Source of the DNA: Rhododendron vialii
Taxonomy: Eukaryota; Streptophyta; Magnoliopsida; Ericales; Ericaceae
Direction of reading: 5' to 3'
Assembly (NCBI RefSeq): GCF_030253575.1
Contig: NC_080560.1
Span: 37,031,001 to 37,095,000, forward strand
Length of the DNA: 64,000 nt
Positions within the stretch are counted from its first letter, which is position 1. Every line of letters starts with the position of its first letter. The notes beneath the pieces were generated by a model that saw only the letters and a list, made by a program, of their open reading frames with translations, did not search any database and had not been told where the DNA came from. This document shows, one piece after another, positions 31,328 through 42,660 of the stretch. Made by a program: the position numbers and the translations under genes.

Positions 31328-31926
31328 ACTTTAGATTAAAATCCCCTCCTCCAATTTTTTGGAATACAAACGAAAATAAGCCAATAAATTTGCCTTTATG
31401 GCTTATTTTTGTCTTAATTTAAAAATTTTGAGTTTCAATCTCAAATAATTTTTTGATTTTTCTGGTCGAGACGAACAAATAATCCATAAATTTGACACGA
31501 AACGGATAAAAGAAAAAAAAAGCCATTCGACTTATTTAACAAAACTAGACCAGAAAAACAATGAAATATGTTGGGGGTTTTTTTTATAATATTTCTGTCG
31601 CGTCTTGATTTTGTTACTCCATTAACAAGGCAAAAGTTACAAGAGAATGGAAGAGAAATTCTTTGGTAAATGAGATTGACACTTCAAAAATTGATACAGG
31701 TACTCCAAAGTAATTTCAAAGTTACTTTCTTTTTTTTTTTAAATTGCTTTCATCAATTTTTAAAATGCAAATATCATTTATCAAATTCTTTTGCTCCACA
31801 AAACGTAGAGACATTTTTTAGGGCAAAATAGGCATTTAAAAAATTAGAGGGCAAGTACTGTATGACTTCGAAAAATTTGGGATACCTGCTGAGCTTGGAA
31901 TATCCTCATCCTTCGAATTCACTTGC

Positions 31927-31928
<2 letters not shown>

Positions 31929-31960
<32 letters not shown>
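31929..31960 (+). repeat. (GA)n microsatellite 14 bp before the PPR3 start
   Basis: 16 AG/GA units directly followed by cggacggagaagag and the ATG. Equivalent tracts precede PPR2 (about 23862-23880), PPR4 (39597-39630) and PPR5 (50783-50814). The tract is missing before PPR1, which has only gagagagaaag. Confidence 0.9.
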
Positions 31961-31962
<2 letters not shown>

Positions 31963-31974
31963 GACGGAGAAGAG

Positions 31975-33504
31975 ATGACTCAGATTGGGGTTTTTTCTGT
32001 AACCAGTCCCATGGAATCCGCTAATTACCGAAAAGGTAATCTTCTCTCTCCTCCCCACCTTTCATATTTTGCCCTTCATTCTCATTCCAACACTAGAAAC
32101 CCAAGAAGTTCTACTCCTTCTGCGACCATCATCAGCCAAGCAAAACCCCAGCCCAGTTTTGGAAGAGAAAGCTTGTCGAAAGAAAACCCCAGGTTGGAGA
32201 ATCTGCGCCCTGCGCAAGATGATGTTCCAACCATTTTAAAATTCAATAAGGCGTTGGCAATTATTGCGAAGTCAGGTAAGTACGGCAAAGCTCTTTCTCA
32301 TTTCAACGAGTTGCAGTTAAAGGAGATTGAGCTAGATTTGTATACCTTCGCCATTGCCATTAAGTGCTATTGTCACCTGAATCGAGTTGGCTTTGGGTTA
32401 TCGCTTTTAGGCGGTATCTTCAAACGGGGTTATACGCCTGATGTAGTTACCTTCACCACTCTGTTAAATGGACTTATCGCACAAGATAAAGCTGATGAGG
32501 CTCTTTCTCTTTTCAACAAGATACAGTTACGAGACATTGAGCTAGATTTGTACACCTTCAACATTGCAATTAACTGCTACTGTTGCATGAATCAAGTTGG
32601 CTTTGGGTTCTCTCTTTTAGGCAGCATCTTCAAATGCGGTTATATGCCTGATGTAGTTACCTTCACCACTCTGTTAAATGGACTTATCGCACAAGATAAA
32701 GCTGATGATGCTCTTTCTCTTTTCAATAAGTTGCTATTGCAAGACACCGAGCAAAATTTGTACACCTTCAACATTGCAATTAACTGCTACTGTCACGTGA
32801 ATCGAGTTGGCTTTGGGTTCTCTCTTTTAGGCAGCATCTTCAAATGCGGTTATATGCCTGATGTTTTTACCTTCACCACTCTGTTAAATGGACTTATTGC
32901 ACAAGATAAAGCTGCTGAGGCTCTTTCTCTTTTTGACAAGTTGCAGTTACAAAACATTGAGCTAGATTTGTACACCTTAAGCATTGCAATTAACTGCTAC
33001 TGTTGCGTGAATCGAGTTGCCTTTGGGTTATCGCTTTTAGGCGGTATCTTCAAACGTGGTTATACGCCTGATGTAGTTACCTTCACCACTCTGTTAAATG
33101 GACTTCTTGCACAAGATAAAGCTGATGAGGCTCTTTCTCTTTTCAACAAGTTCTTGTTACAAGACATTGAGCCAACTTTGTATACCTTCAGCGTTGCTAT
33201 TAACTGCTACTGTCATGTGAATCGAGTTGGCTTTGGGTTCTCTCTTTTAGGCGGTATCTTCAAACACGGTTATACGCCTGATGTAGTTACCTTCAACACT
33301 TTGTTAGATGGACTTATCGGACAAGATAAAGCTGATGAGGCCGTGGAGTTATTTGAGAAAGTAGTCAAAAAGGGTGAAATCAAACCCGATGAGACGATAT
33401 ATGGATCGTTAATAAATAGGCTTTGCAAAATGGGAAACACGGGAGCGGCTATTAGTTTTCTGAGGATAGCAGAAGGAGGTTTAAAACATGACACCATGAC
33501 ATAG
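31975..33504 (+). CDS. PPR3: RFL-type PPR array ending at a shared nonsense codon
   Basis: 509 residues. An 86-residue basic, Ser/Pro-rich leader (probable organelle transit peptide) precedes 12 PPR motifs (87-506). Motifs 1-10 alternate between VVTFTTLLNGLI-type and LYTFNIAINCYC-type; motif 11 (VVTFNTLLDGLI...VKKGEIKPD) and motif 12 (ETIYGSLINRLCKMGNTGAA) are the beginning of the conserved RFL C-terminal series. The frame ends at TAG (33502-33504) where PPR1 has TAT (Tyr). The same TAG is present in PPR4 and PPR5. The remaining C-terminal motifs are visible downstream as a pseudogene. This array has no frameshift before the TAG, unlike PPR4 and PPR5. Confidence 0.65.
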   Translation: MTQIGVFSVTSPMESANYRKGNLLSPPHLSYFALHSHSNTRNPRSSTPSATIISQAKPQPSFGRESLSKENPRLENLRPAQDDVPTILKFNKALAIIAKSGKYGKALSHFNELQLKEIELDLYTFAIAIKCYCHLNRVGFGLSLLGGIFKRGYTPDVVTFTTLLNGLIAQDKADEALSLFNKIQLRDIELDLYTFNIAINCYCCMNQVGFGFSLLGSIFKCGYMPDVVTFTTLLNGLIAQDKADDALSLFNKLLLQDTEQNLYTFNIAINCYCHVNRVGFGFSLLGSIFKCGYMPDVFTFTTLLNGLIAQDKAAEALSLFDKLQLQNIELDLYTLSIAINCYCCVNRVAFGLSLLGGIFKRGYTPDVVTFTTLLNGLLAQDKADEALSLFNKFLLQDIEPTLYTFSVAINCYCHVNRVGFGFSLLGGIFKHGYTPDVVTFNTLLDGLIGQDKADEAVELFEKVVKKGEIKPDETIYGSLINRLCKMGNTGAAISFLRIAEGGLKHDTMT

Positions 33505-34190
33505 GCCATGATCATTGACCATCTTTGCAAGGATGGGTTGGCGAATGACGCTCTCAACTTCTTAGTAGAAATGAATAGCAAAGATATTTCTGCAAATAAT
33601 GTCACTTATACATCCTTGATTTATGGTCTCTGCTCTTTGCAAGCGAGGGATGACAATGGAAGTGGAGGAGTTACTTGAAGTCATGGAAGAAAGAGTTGTG
33701 GGTCCTGATGCAGTCACATACACTTGGCTCATGGAGGGATATTGTTACAAGGCCAGATGGACAAAGCAATAAGATTGTTAAAGGCCATGGGGGATAGGGG
33801 CATTCATCTAGACACATGTTGCTATAACATTTGGATCAATGGATATTGCAAGAACATGAAATTAGTCGAGGCTGTGCATCTTCTTCGAGAAATGCCTCTA
33901 CTGGGTCTAAAACGTGACATCATTAGTTTTAGAACTATATTGCTAGGTCTGGTTCAGATAGATATATATGCTCCTGCCCAAGAAATTCTTAATGAGATGC
34001 AACCTGCCGACCCACATCTCGATACTAAAACTTGTGGTCTCTTGTTCGACGGCCTTTGCCAAAGTGGGCATATTGATGAAGCAATATTCTTATTTCACAT
34101 GATGGAAAAAAGGGTTTAGGTCTCGATATTGTTAAATACAATGTCCTTGTTGATGCATACTGCAAGAAGAAAACACTTGGTATGATTCAA
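33505..34190 (+). pseudogene. Decayed C-terminal half of PPR3
   Basis: Aligned with PPR1 it continues as AMIIDHLCKDGLANDALNFL after the TAG. It then has a ~98-bp deletion (joined at gatttatgg/tctctgctc, about 33623), a 1-bp deletion in attgttacaaggcc (attgtttgcaaggcc in PPR1), and a 1-bp deletion in the Lys run of MMEKR that makes a stop at 34117-34119. Motifs GYCKNMKLVEAVHLLREM and LCQSGHIDEAIFLF are still readable. Confidence 0.8.
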
Positions 34191-35380
34191 GGTCTTTTGA
34201 GGAACCCGTGGTTGAGGAAGTTGTTGCCTGCGGAATGATGTCTCTTACACAGTTACACGATATCATTCTGGGATTTCATCGAGGTTTGAAATCATTCGAG
34301 GCCAAGGGGCATCAACAGGGATATCCATATTCCAAATAGTATGGCATTCAATTCTTATATTCTTACCATTATCACATGTTGGAGATTCTTATGGACTCTT
34401 GTCTTTATCCCTTGGGATAATTATTTGATCTCCTTTCAATCTACCAGAATGAGTTCCAACATCCTCTTCTGGTGCTTCAATAATCCCACTGTTCCTTTCA
34501 ATCTGTGGTTGTAAAATATCAGCTTTCTTTCTCTCCAAAGAGTCTCATTTTCACATTGGAGGCATCTTCTGGACTTGATTCTTGATAGTCAGTTCTCTCT
34601 ACTTCCAACATTTCTCTCTCTATCTCTCTCCACTTATTACCCCTACTATTTTTCAAAAAACTTTTCAAATACCAAACCAAACACAGCACATGTCTTTTGA
34701 AGTATAACAGTGCTTTTGTGAAATGTGTTAAGAGTTCTACTGGCTTGTCTATGATGTATAGAGTGTACATGGAGAGGCTCACCTTTTGTTTCTTTGTTGG
34801 TGCGAGCACAAGACTTTACTTTTTGTTGCTAGTTAGTATGTTCTTTTGGCCATTGGGCTGATATAGATATGGCTCAAGTAGGATAGTTCAAGATTTAACT
34901 CTATAACCAAGCTATAGTTCGAGCCTTTTGATTTCTTTTGTACTAGTGGGGAATGTTCCCACTTGAACTTTATCTATTTCAGTAATGTAGTATGAAATGG
35001 GTGATGTGCCCTCTTGAACCCTAATTTGTGTGCAAGTGGAGTGGGTGCAGTTGGTGCCTCCCTTGGGCAAGGTTGGATTCCGTAAGAACCCATCGTCCTC
35101 CTCAAGTCCCCTAGGATATAGTAGATTAGGATTAACGATTAGCAAAAAAACTATAATTTGTATGAATTGGAGGTGGTGGCCACTTTAGTTTTTTCTTCTA
35201 GAACAGTACCTATTAAAATCTGTAGCTGTTTTGTTTTATTGTTTTTCTTTACAATGGAATCACTGGTATGCAATGGAATCTTTACATTCTTCGTATTATT
35301 TTTCATTTGAGCACCTCGTAACATAGCACAAGTTACCATGTCCTGAACTGGGAGCAAAACACATCTCTGGGATTTTCTTA
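34191..35380. other. 3' flank and spacer of unit 3
   Basis: 34191-34600 is the shared PPR 3' flank. 34610-34690 holds a MITE fragment (ctctctatctctctccactt ... accaaaccaaacacagc). 34795-34930 is the agactttactttttgttgct block. 35020-35150 is a SINE-like 3' fragment (ggttggattccgtaagaacc ... cccctaggatatagtagatt ... aaaaaaa). No gene. Confidence 0.5.
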
Positions 35381-37460
35381 ACCGTATCACAAACGTGTCA
35401 GACACGGACACAACTCGCGATAACTCTAAATGATTGAATGGGGACATAGACATGCCGGGGGACACGGCTAAGAATATATATGCTATTGTATTGACATTAG
35501 GCTTGTGAACATTCTATCTAGATACAACAATTACTTATGGCTTCTTTACGATTCTTACTTTTTGCTTTTCAAATGGTATAATTGATCACTATCATATTTT
35601 GATTTCCGGGAATAAGCTTTTACTATTATAAATTGATCAATGTAATGTTTCCACCTGTGCTGAAGTTGAATCCTTGATATGTCCCTGGTGTCTTGCCTGC
35701 TTAAAATTAGTAAAATTACGTGGAGACGCCGTCCAGCATGTCCCATACTGCCATATGTGTCCCCGGCGTGTCTAATACTGATACAGTATGCAGTTAGGCG
35801 TGTCAGCGCTTTATCGGGTTGTAGATACCAGATACTGCAAGAGAATCATAAGAATAGTAATGATAGGTCATGCCAATAGAGTTTAGAAATGGAAGAAAGC
35901 CAACTGATTTATTTGTATGTACAGTAAATTTGTGTTCCATTTTTAGGCTTACCTTATGTTCATGGTAGAGGTTTTGTGGTGCAATAATGTTGCTATTGGC
36001 TCAGAGTTGATATCCATTAGCCACCATTATTACCCTAAGCTGTTGGACTATTTGCTAGTCTCATATGTGTTTATTTTTCAATGGTGAAATGTCTAGGCTT
36101 GAAACAATTTTATTCTGACAATCAAGGTCTTTATTTCCCCATGAAAATATGGTGTCAACGACTCAACTGTCAAATGCCTTGTGGTGGAATATTCAGCATA
36201 TTGATTGATGTTCAAATGACTGCTTCTACTTCTTGATTATGGTGGTGTGACATCCTACTATTTGAGAACATTGTTACTGACCGTCTCATTCCACATTGTT
36301 ATTCATGTGAACATTCTATCCAGATACCATCAAACTTATAAGATCAGTACGGTTCTTACTTTTTACTTGTTAAATTGTAGATTTTAATTCAGGATTATAA
36401 ATTGATACCCTGGAATATGCTTTTACTATTATAAGTGATCACTGTCATGTTTCCACCCGTGTTCAAGTTAAGACAGGGGTGTCCACGAACTTTCCCTCGC
36501 GTGTCGCCTACTTAAAGTTTGTTAATGTAAGTGGACACGCCATCTAGTGTGTCCCAACTGTGTCCCCAGTGTGTATCACGCAGATATGGTAAGCAGTTAG
36601 GCGTGTCGCGTGTCGGTGTTTCATAGGTTAGTAGATACAAGATATTCAAAGAGAATCAGAAGCATACTAATTATAGGTCTTGCCATGATACTTTGAAATT
36701 GTAAGAAACCCACCTGATTGTTTTGAATGTACCGTCAATTTGTGTTCCATCTCGGCTTACCTTGTTCATGGTAGACGTCTTATGGTGCAATAATTTGGCT
36801 ATTGGTTCAGAGGTGATATCCATTAGCACCATTATGTTTTCCGAGCTAGTAAGACCCGTATGTGTTTATTTTTCAATTGCAAGAATTCTAGGCCTGAAAC
36901 AATTTTATTCTGTCAATGAAGGTTTGAAATTCCCCTATGGAGCAATGCTGTCAGACGACTTGATGTGGAATGTTCAACATATTGATCTGATGTTCAAATG
37001 GCTGCTTCTACTTTTTTGGTTATAGTTATACGACATTGTACTGCTTCGATTATGTATAAGCGACCATTGTTACTGACCGTCTCAGCCACGTATCTCAGTT
37101 TTATTCGGGGGGGAAGCAAGTACAAAAATGAAGGGTGAATGGCGGCGTACGAATTGGTCAGATTCGAACCGACGAATTGAGTTTTTGCGGACCCCTACCT
37201 TGGCCACTTGGTTGCGGTTCCCTATCAATTCCATGTCTTTCCCATTCTCTGACTTCGCTTCGTAGGGTACTACAACCCGGAATAAACGATGCTGGAATGC
37301 TTTGGGAGGAAGCATAACATAGGGGACATTGATTATTATGATAAATACTTTGTAAAACTTGAGAATCCAAGACTTCTCCCTACCCAAACCCTTTCCGGGG
37401 CGACAATATGAAGATGCATCTAGGGATTTGTTGATGGTCCACGACCCAGAAAGTATGGTA
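35381..37460. repeat. Repeated spacer module, unit 3
   Basis: Two subunits with the core ttggctcagagttgatatcc (near 35996) and ttggttcagaggtgatatcc (near 36804), each ~0.8 kb apart as in the other units. Non-coding; short frames differ between copies by frameshifts and stops. Confidence 0.65.
37155..37224 (-). pseudogene. tRNA-Cys(GCA)-like relic, copy 3
   Basis: Minus strand: ccaagtggccaaggtagggg, ccgcaaaaactc, gtcggttcgaatctgac. T-stem GTCGG/CTGAC intact, GCA in the anticodon position, acceptor stem not closed. Almost identical to copy 2. Confidence 0.4.
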
Positions 37461-37695
37461 CTACCTCCGTCCCAAATTGGATGTCATTTTTTGATATTCG
37501 TGTCAATTTTAATTACTTATATCTTTCAATATAGATCTAAAAAAATATGCAATATGAATTTTGTTTGATAGTTCTCGATTAGTTCTATTATACAAAGTTT
37601 TTAGACTCATAAAAAAACATTATAGATTGAAAGATATAAGCGATGAGAATTGATACGAGTTTCAAAAATTGTCATCCATTTTGGGACGGAGGGAG
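37461..37695. mobile_element. Stowaway (Tc1/mariner-type) MITE
   Basis: 235 bp with ends ctacctccgtcccaaattgg and ccattttgggacggagggag, flanked by TA on both sides. The ctccgtccc end is the Stowaway signature. Spacers of units 2 and 5 keep the uninterrupted site aagtatggtatctgtcaac (28370, 59330). The same insertion is in unit 4 (46966-47200). Confidence 0.88.
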
Positions 37696-38094
37696 TATGA
37701 GTTTTGCCCAACAAAGCCCATTATGAATCTTAACCACTAGTTGCTCTCATTCTAGAACTATCAGATTTAAGGGCAGTCATCACATGTATACAAGTGAGAA
37801 AACCCATTCCATGTAGACAATTTGAAATATGATATTATGTACTCCATACAACGAGATAACTGATCAAATCGCATTGCGAAACTCTTAAACCCAAATTCAA
37901 ATTACATCGTCTACGAACAGTGAAGTAACACTCGATTGCGTTTGCTGCACGTAGTTGTAAGGATACAATCGTATAAAGAACATGAGATGAGCGGGGACAT
38001 AAACAAAAACAAGCGGGGGAAATGGATCATGTTTATTCCAAAAAGTTCCCATAGGCAGACATCAAAGGGGAGGACAATATAAGTCACAAAGTGA

Positions 38095-38236
38095 CTCTTG
38101 GGCCTAGCTCAAGCGGTCATGTAGCTCCCCTTTGGGAGAGGGAGGTTGTGCGTTCGATGCCTAAGGAGAGGAGGTCACCCCTTGTGGTAATCACTAACTA
38201 TTAACTCTATTGATGTATATTGTATGAAAAAAAAAA
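38095..38236 (+). mobile_element. tRNA-derived SINE
   Basis: A-box-like ggcctagctcaagcggtcat, B-box-like ttgtgcgttcgatgcctaag, and an A-rich tail gtatgaaaaaaaaaataaa. About 142 bp. Duplicated with the spacer (47590-47740). Confidence 0.6.
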
Positions 38237-39430
38237 TAAAGGTTTCAAGTGAAAAGCCAAAAACCTTGGTAAATTTCAATATCCCCAAGATCGAAATTTA
38301 GATTAGGCGGAAGATTACCAGGGGTATTTCACCCCACATATTCTCGTTCAAAATGAAACTCGACAACCATAGGAATTGCATTTAAAACATGGAAATCAAA
38401 GGGTAGTGCAAGGGCTGACCTTGCATAGATATCAACATCTAAAACCGTAGGAATTGCATCTAAAAGCAGTCTTGTTGGCTTCACGACAGATATGGAGGAG
38501 TCGCGCAGCTTGAAATTTTTGGTGATGGTCAGTTCTAGATTCTTGCATTAATTGAATTTCATCTTCAAAATAAACTTTAGGCCCACTAGAAAATGTAGAG
38601 TCTGATGTGCCGAAAAAGGAGATGACTTTTTTAACGTTTAGCATCAAATTTTGTATTTTTCTTTCATGGTCGGACTTGTTCATATTGTAGCACTCATCAA
38701 GTAGAACCAGCATGCAGAAAATCAAGTTAATTAGACTCCAAAAATATCTAATCGGAGCACATTTATTTTGAAAAAATAAAAGAGAGCAAGGCAAGCAGGG
38801 TAAGAGCATCGGGCTCTTGTTGTGCACTTTGGTGTCAGATTTTATAGAGATAATAACAATTTGCAATTTTTTTTGCTCCATTTGATCACTTTAGGGACTA
38901 CTTTAGATAAAAATCCCCTCCTCGAATTTTTTGGAATACAAACGAAAATAATCCAATAAATTTGTCTTTATTCTAAAACTTTTGAGTTTCAATCACAAAT
39001 AATTTTTTGATTTCTCTGGTCGAGACGAACAAATAATCTACAAATTTGACACGAAACCGATAAAAGAAAAAAAATAAGCCACTCGACTTATTTAGCAAAA
39101 CTAGGCCTGAAAACAATGAAATATGTTGGTTTTTTTTATTTTTTATTTTTTTATATTTCTGTTGCATCTTGATTTTGTTACTCCATTAACAAGTATTGAT
39201 TTTTTGTACCAAAAAAAAAAAAGGTCTTGATTTTGTTACTCCATTAACAAGGCAAAAGTTGCAAGAAAGTGGAAGAGGAATTATTTGGTAAATGGAGTAC
39301 TAGCACTCCAAAAATTAATGCAGGTACTCCAAAATTAATGTAATTTCATAGTCATTTTTTTTTATTTTTTGGGTACTTCTATCAATTTTTGGAATGTTAA
39401 TATAATTTTCCAAATTATTTCGCCCCGCAA
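38237..39430. other. Spacer upstream of PPR4 with an open 149-codon minus-strand frame
   Basis: On the minus strand 38881-38432 encodes 149 residues (MEQKKLQIVIISIK ..., VISFFGTSDSTFSSGPKVYF, EDEIQLMQESRTDHHQKF). I recognise no domain. The homologous blocks upstream of PPR3 and PPR5 carry a stop (TAG in place of TTG) in the middle, so it is more likely a relic exon than a gene. 39165-39255 holds a tandem repeat of cttgattttgttactccatt shared with unit 5. No other gene. Confidence 0.35.
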
Positions 39431-39595
39431 AACGTACAGACATTTTTAAGCGCAAAATAGGCATTTAAAAAATTAAAATTTTTTTTTGAAAGAATAAAAA
39501 AATAAAAAAATTAGAATGCAAGTACTTCGAAAAATTTGGGATACCAGGTGAGCTTGGAATATCCTCATCCTTCGAATTCACTTGCGCAGAGAGCG

Positions 39596-39596
<1 letters not shown>

Positions 39597-39630
<34 letters not shown>
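39597..39630 (+). repeat. (GA)n microsatellite before PPR4
   Basis: About 17 GA units followed by acggacggagaagag and the ATG at 39646. Confidence 0.9.
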
Positions 39631-39633
<3 letters not shown>

Positions 39634-39645
39634 GACGGAGAAGAG

Positions 39646-41664
39646 ATGACTCAGATTGGGGTTTTTTCTGTAACCAGTCCCATGGAATCCGCTAATTACC
39701 GAAAAGGTAATCTTCTCTCTCCTCCCCACCTTTCATATTTTGCCCTTCATTCTCATTCCAACACTATAAACCCTAGAAGATCTACTCCTTCTGCGACCAT
39801 CATCAGCCAAGCAAAACCCCAACCCAGTTTTGGAAGAGAAAGGTTGTTGAAAAGAAAACCCAGGTCGGGGAATGTGCGCCTTGCGCAAGATGATGTTCCA
39901 ACCATTTTCAAAATCAATAAGGCGTTGGCGATTATTGCGAAGTCGGGTAAGTACGGCAAAGCTCTTTCTCATTTCATCGAGTTGCAATTAAAAGACATTG
40001 AACTTGATTTATACACATTCAACATCGCAATTAACTGCTACTGTTGCGTGAATCAAGTTGGCTTTGGGTTATCGCTTTTAGGAGGTATCTTCAAAAGCGG
40101 TTATTCGCCTAATAGAGTTACCTTCACCACTCTGTTAAATGGACTTATCGCACAAGATAAAGCTGATGAGGCTCTTTCTCTTTTTTACAAGTTGCAGTTA
40201 CAAGACATTGAGCTAGATTTGTACACCTTAAGCATTGCAATTAACTGCTATTGTCGCGTGAATATGGTTGGCTTTGGGTTATCGCTTTTAGGCGGTATCT
40301 TCAAACGCGGTTATACGCCTGATGTAGTTACCATCACAACTCTGTTAAATGGACTTATTGCACTAGATAAAATTGTTGAGGCTCTTTCTCTTTTCAACAA
40401 GTTGCTGTTACAAGACATTGAACTAAATTTGTATACCTTCGGCACTGCAATTAAATGCTATTGTCGCATGGATATGGTTGGCTTTGGGTTATCGCTTTTA
40501 GGCAGTATCTTCAAACGCAATTATACGCCTGATGTAGTTACCTTCACCACTCTGTTAAATGGACTTATTGCAGAAGATAAAATTGTTGAGGCTCTTTCTC
40601 TTTTCAACAAGTTGCTGTTACAAGACATTGAGTTAAATTTGTATACCTTCGGCATTGCAATTAACTGCTATTGTCGCGTGAATATGGTTGGCTTTGGGTT
40701 ATCGCTTTTAGGCGGTATCTTCAAACACGGTTATACGCCTGATGTAGTTACCTTCAACACTCTGCTAAATGGACTTATCGCACAAGATAAAGCTGATGAG
40801 GCTCTTTCTTTTTTCAACAAGATACAGTTACGAGACATTGATCTAGATTTGCACACCTTTAGCATTGCAATTAACTGCTACTCTTGCGTGAATCGAGTTG
40901 GCTTTGGGTTCTCTCTTTTAGGCAGCATTTTCAAACACGGATATACACCTAATGTAGTTATCTTCAACAACCTGTTAAACGGACTTCTTACACAAGATAA
41001 AGCTGATGATGCTCTTTCTCTTTTCAATAAGTTGCAATTGCAAGACATTGAGCAAAATTTGTACACCTTCAACATTGCAATTAAATGCTACTGTCACGTG
41101 AATCGAGTTGGCTTTGGGTTCTCTCTTTTAGGCAGCATCTTCAAATGCGGTTATATGCCTGATGTATTTACCTTCACCGCTCTGTTAAATGGACTTATTG
41201 CACAAGATAAAGCTGCTGAGGCTCTTTCTCTTTTTGACAAGTTGCAGTTACAAGACATTGAGCTAGATTTGTACACCTTAAGCATTGCAATTAACTGCTA
41301 CTGTTGCGTGAATCGAGTTGCCTTTGGGTTATCGCTTTTAGGCGGTATCTTCAAACGTGGTTATACGCCTGATGTAGTTACCTTCACCACTCTGTTAAAT
41401 GGACTTTTTGCACAAGATAAAGCTGATGAGGCTCTTTCTCTTTTCAACAAGTTGTTGTTACAAGACATTGTGCCAACTTTGTATACCTTCAGCATTGCTA
41501 TTAATTGCTACTGTCATGTGAATCGGGTTGGCTTTGGGTTCTCTCTTTTAGGCAGTATCTTCAAACACGGTTATACGCCTGATGTAGTTACCTTCAACAC
41601 TCTGTTAGATGGACTTATTGGACAAGATAAGCTGATGAGGCCGTGGAGTTATTTGAGAAAGTAG
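39646..41664 (+). CDS. PPR4: longest homogenised RFL-type PPR array, frameshifted at its 3' end
   Basis: 672 residues. An 86-residue basic leader (MTQIGVFSVTSPMESANYRK...) precedes 16 full PPR motifs (87-646) and one partial. Odd motifs are VVTFTTLLNGLIAQDKADEA-like and even motifs LYTFNIAINCYCRVNRVGFG-like, so the array is eight near-identical 210-bp modules. The normal frame is lost by a 1-bp deletion in gacaagataagctgatgag (41621-41640; gataaagctgatgag in PPR3 and PPR5), so the last residues KLMRPWSYLRK are out of frame. Without that deletion the next break would be the TAG at 41802-41804 shared with PPR3 and PPR5. P-class PPRs bind organellar RNA; with only modules of this kind the array resembles a designed consensus solenoid. 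The open length of over 2 kb is notable for a copy with a dead 3' half. Confidence 0.65.
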   Translation: MTQIGVFSVTSPMESANYRKGNLLSPPHLSYFALHSHSNTINPRRSTPSATIISQAKPQPSFGRERLLKRKPRSGNVRLAQDDVPTIFKINKALAIIAKSGKYGKALSHFIELQLKDIELDLYTFNIAINCYCCVNQVGFGLSLLGGIFKSGYSPNRVTFTTLLNGLIAQDKADEALSLFYKLQLQDIELDLYTLSIAINCYCRVNMVGFGLSLLGGIFKRGYTPDVVTITTLLNGLIALDKIVEALSLFNKLLLQDIELNLYTFGTAIKCYCRMDMVGFGLSLLGSIFKRNYTPDVVTFTTLLNGLIAEDKIVEALSLFNKLLLQDIELNLYTFGIAINCYCRVNMVGFGLSLLGGIFKHGYTPDVVTFNTLLNGLIAQDKADEALSFFNKIQLRDIDLDLHTFSIAINCYSCVNRVGFGFSLLGSIFKHGYTPNVVIFNNLLNGLLTQDKADDALSLFNKLQLQDIEQNLYTFNIAIKCYCHVNRVGFGFSLLGSIFKCGYMPDVFTFTALLNGLIAQDKAAEALSLFDKLQLQDIELDLYTLSIAINCYCCVNRVAFGLSLLGGIFKRGYTPDVVTFTTLLNGLFAQDKADEALSLFNKLLLQDIVPTLYTFSIAINCYCHVNRVGFGFSLLGSIFKHGYTPDVVTFNTLLDGLIGQDKLMRPWSYLRK

Positions 41665-42417
41665 TCAAAAAGGGTGAAATCAAACCCGATAAGACGATGT
41701 ATGGATCGTTAATAAATAGGCTTTGCAAAATGAAAAACATGGGAGTGGCTATTAGTTTTCTGAGGATAGCGGAAGGAGGTTTAAAACATGGCACCATGAC
41801 ATAGGCCATGATCATTGACCGTCTTTGCAAGGATGGGTTGGCGAATGACGCTCTCAACTTCTTAGTAGAAATGAATAACAAAGATATTCGTGCAAATAAT
41901 GTCACTTGAAGTCATGGAAGAAAGAGGTGTGGGTCCTCATGCAGTCACATACACTAGGCTCATGGAGGGATATTGTTACAAGGCCGGATGGACGAAGCAA
42001 TGAGATTGTTAAAGGCCATGGTGGATAGGGGCATTCATCCAGACACATGTTGCTATAACATTTGGATCATTGGATATTGCAAGAACATGAAATTTGGCGA
42101 GGCCCTGCATCTCCTTCAAGAAATGCGTCTACTGGGTCTAAAATGTGACATCATCACTTTTAGAACTATATGGCTAGGTCTGGTTCAGATAGATAGATAT
42201 GCTCTTGCCCAAGAAATTCTTAATGAGATGCAACCTGCCGACCTACATTGCGATACTAAAACTTGTGGTCTCTTGTTCGACGGCCTTTGCCAAAGTGGGC
42301 TTATTGATGAAGCAATATTCTTATTTCACATGATGGAAAAAAGGGTTTAGGTCTCGATATTGTTAAGTACAATGTCCTTGTTGATGCATACTGCAAAAAG
42401 AAAACACTTGATATGAT
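41630..42417 (+). pseudogene. Decayed C-terminal half of PPR4
   Basis: Restoring only the alignment, not the gene, the segment continues as KADEAVELFEKVVKKGEIKP, then TAG at 41802-41804. A ~167-bp deletion joins gtcactt to gaagtcatgg (about 41907; shared with PPR5), then the attgttacaaggcc 1-bp deletion and the EKRV stop (42348-42350) follow as in PPR3. The 125-codon open frame 41973-42350 still shows YCKNMKFGEALHLLQEM and LCQSGLIDEAIFLF. Confidence 0.8.
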
Positions 42418-42660
42418 TCAAGGTCTTTTGAGGAACCTGCGGTTTAGGAAGTTGTTGCCTGCAGAATGATGTCTCTTACACAATATCATTCTGGGATTTC
42501 ATCGAGGTTTGAAGTCATTCGCGGCCAAGGGGCATCAACAGGGATATCCATATTCCAAATAGTATGGCATTCAATTCTTATATTCTTACCATTATCACAT
42601 GTTGGAGATTCTTATGGACTCTTGTCTTTATCCCTTGGGATAATTATTTGATCTCCTTTC
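42418..42660 (+). other. Conserved PPR 3' flank (unit 4)
   Basis: The shared 3' block (caaggtcttttgaggaacct ... ttatcccttgggataattat) stops at gatctcctttca (42660) and jumps to cacccatttggaaaccaaag. Unit 5 has ~1.38 kb between these points, of which 1.0 kb is a hAT insertion. Confidence 0.55.

Noticed and set aside
37461-37695. Open frames 37359-37568 and neighbours as a gene
   Set aside because: They run across the Stowaway boundary.
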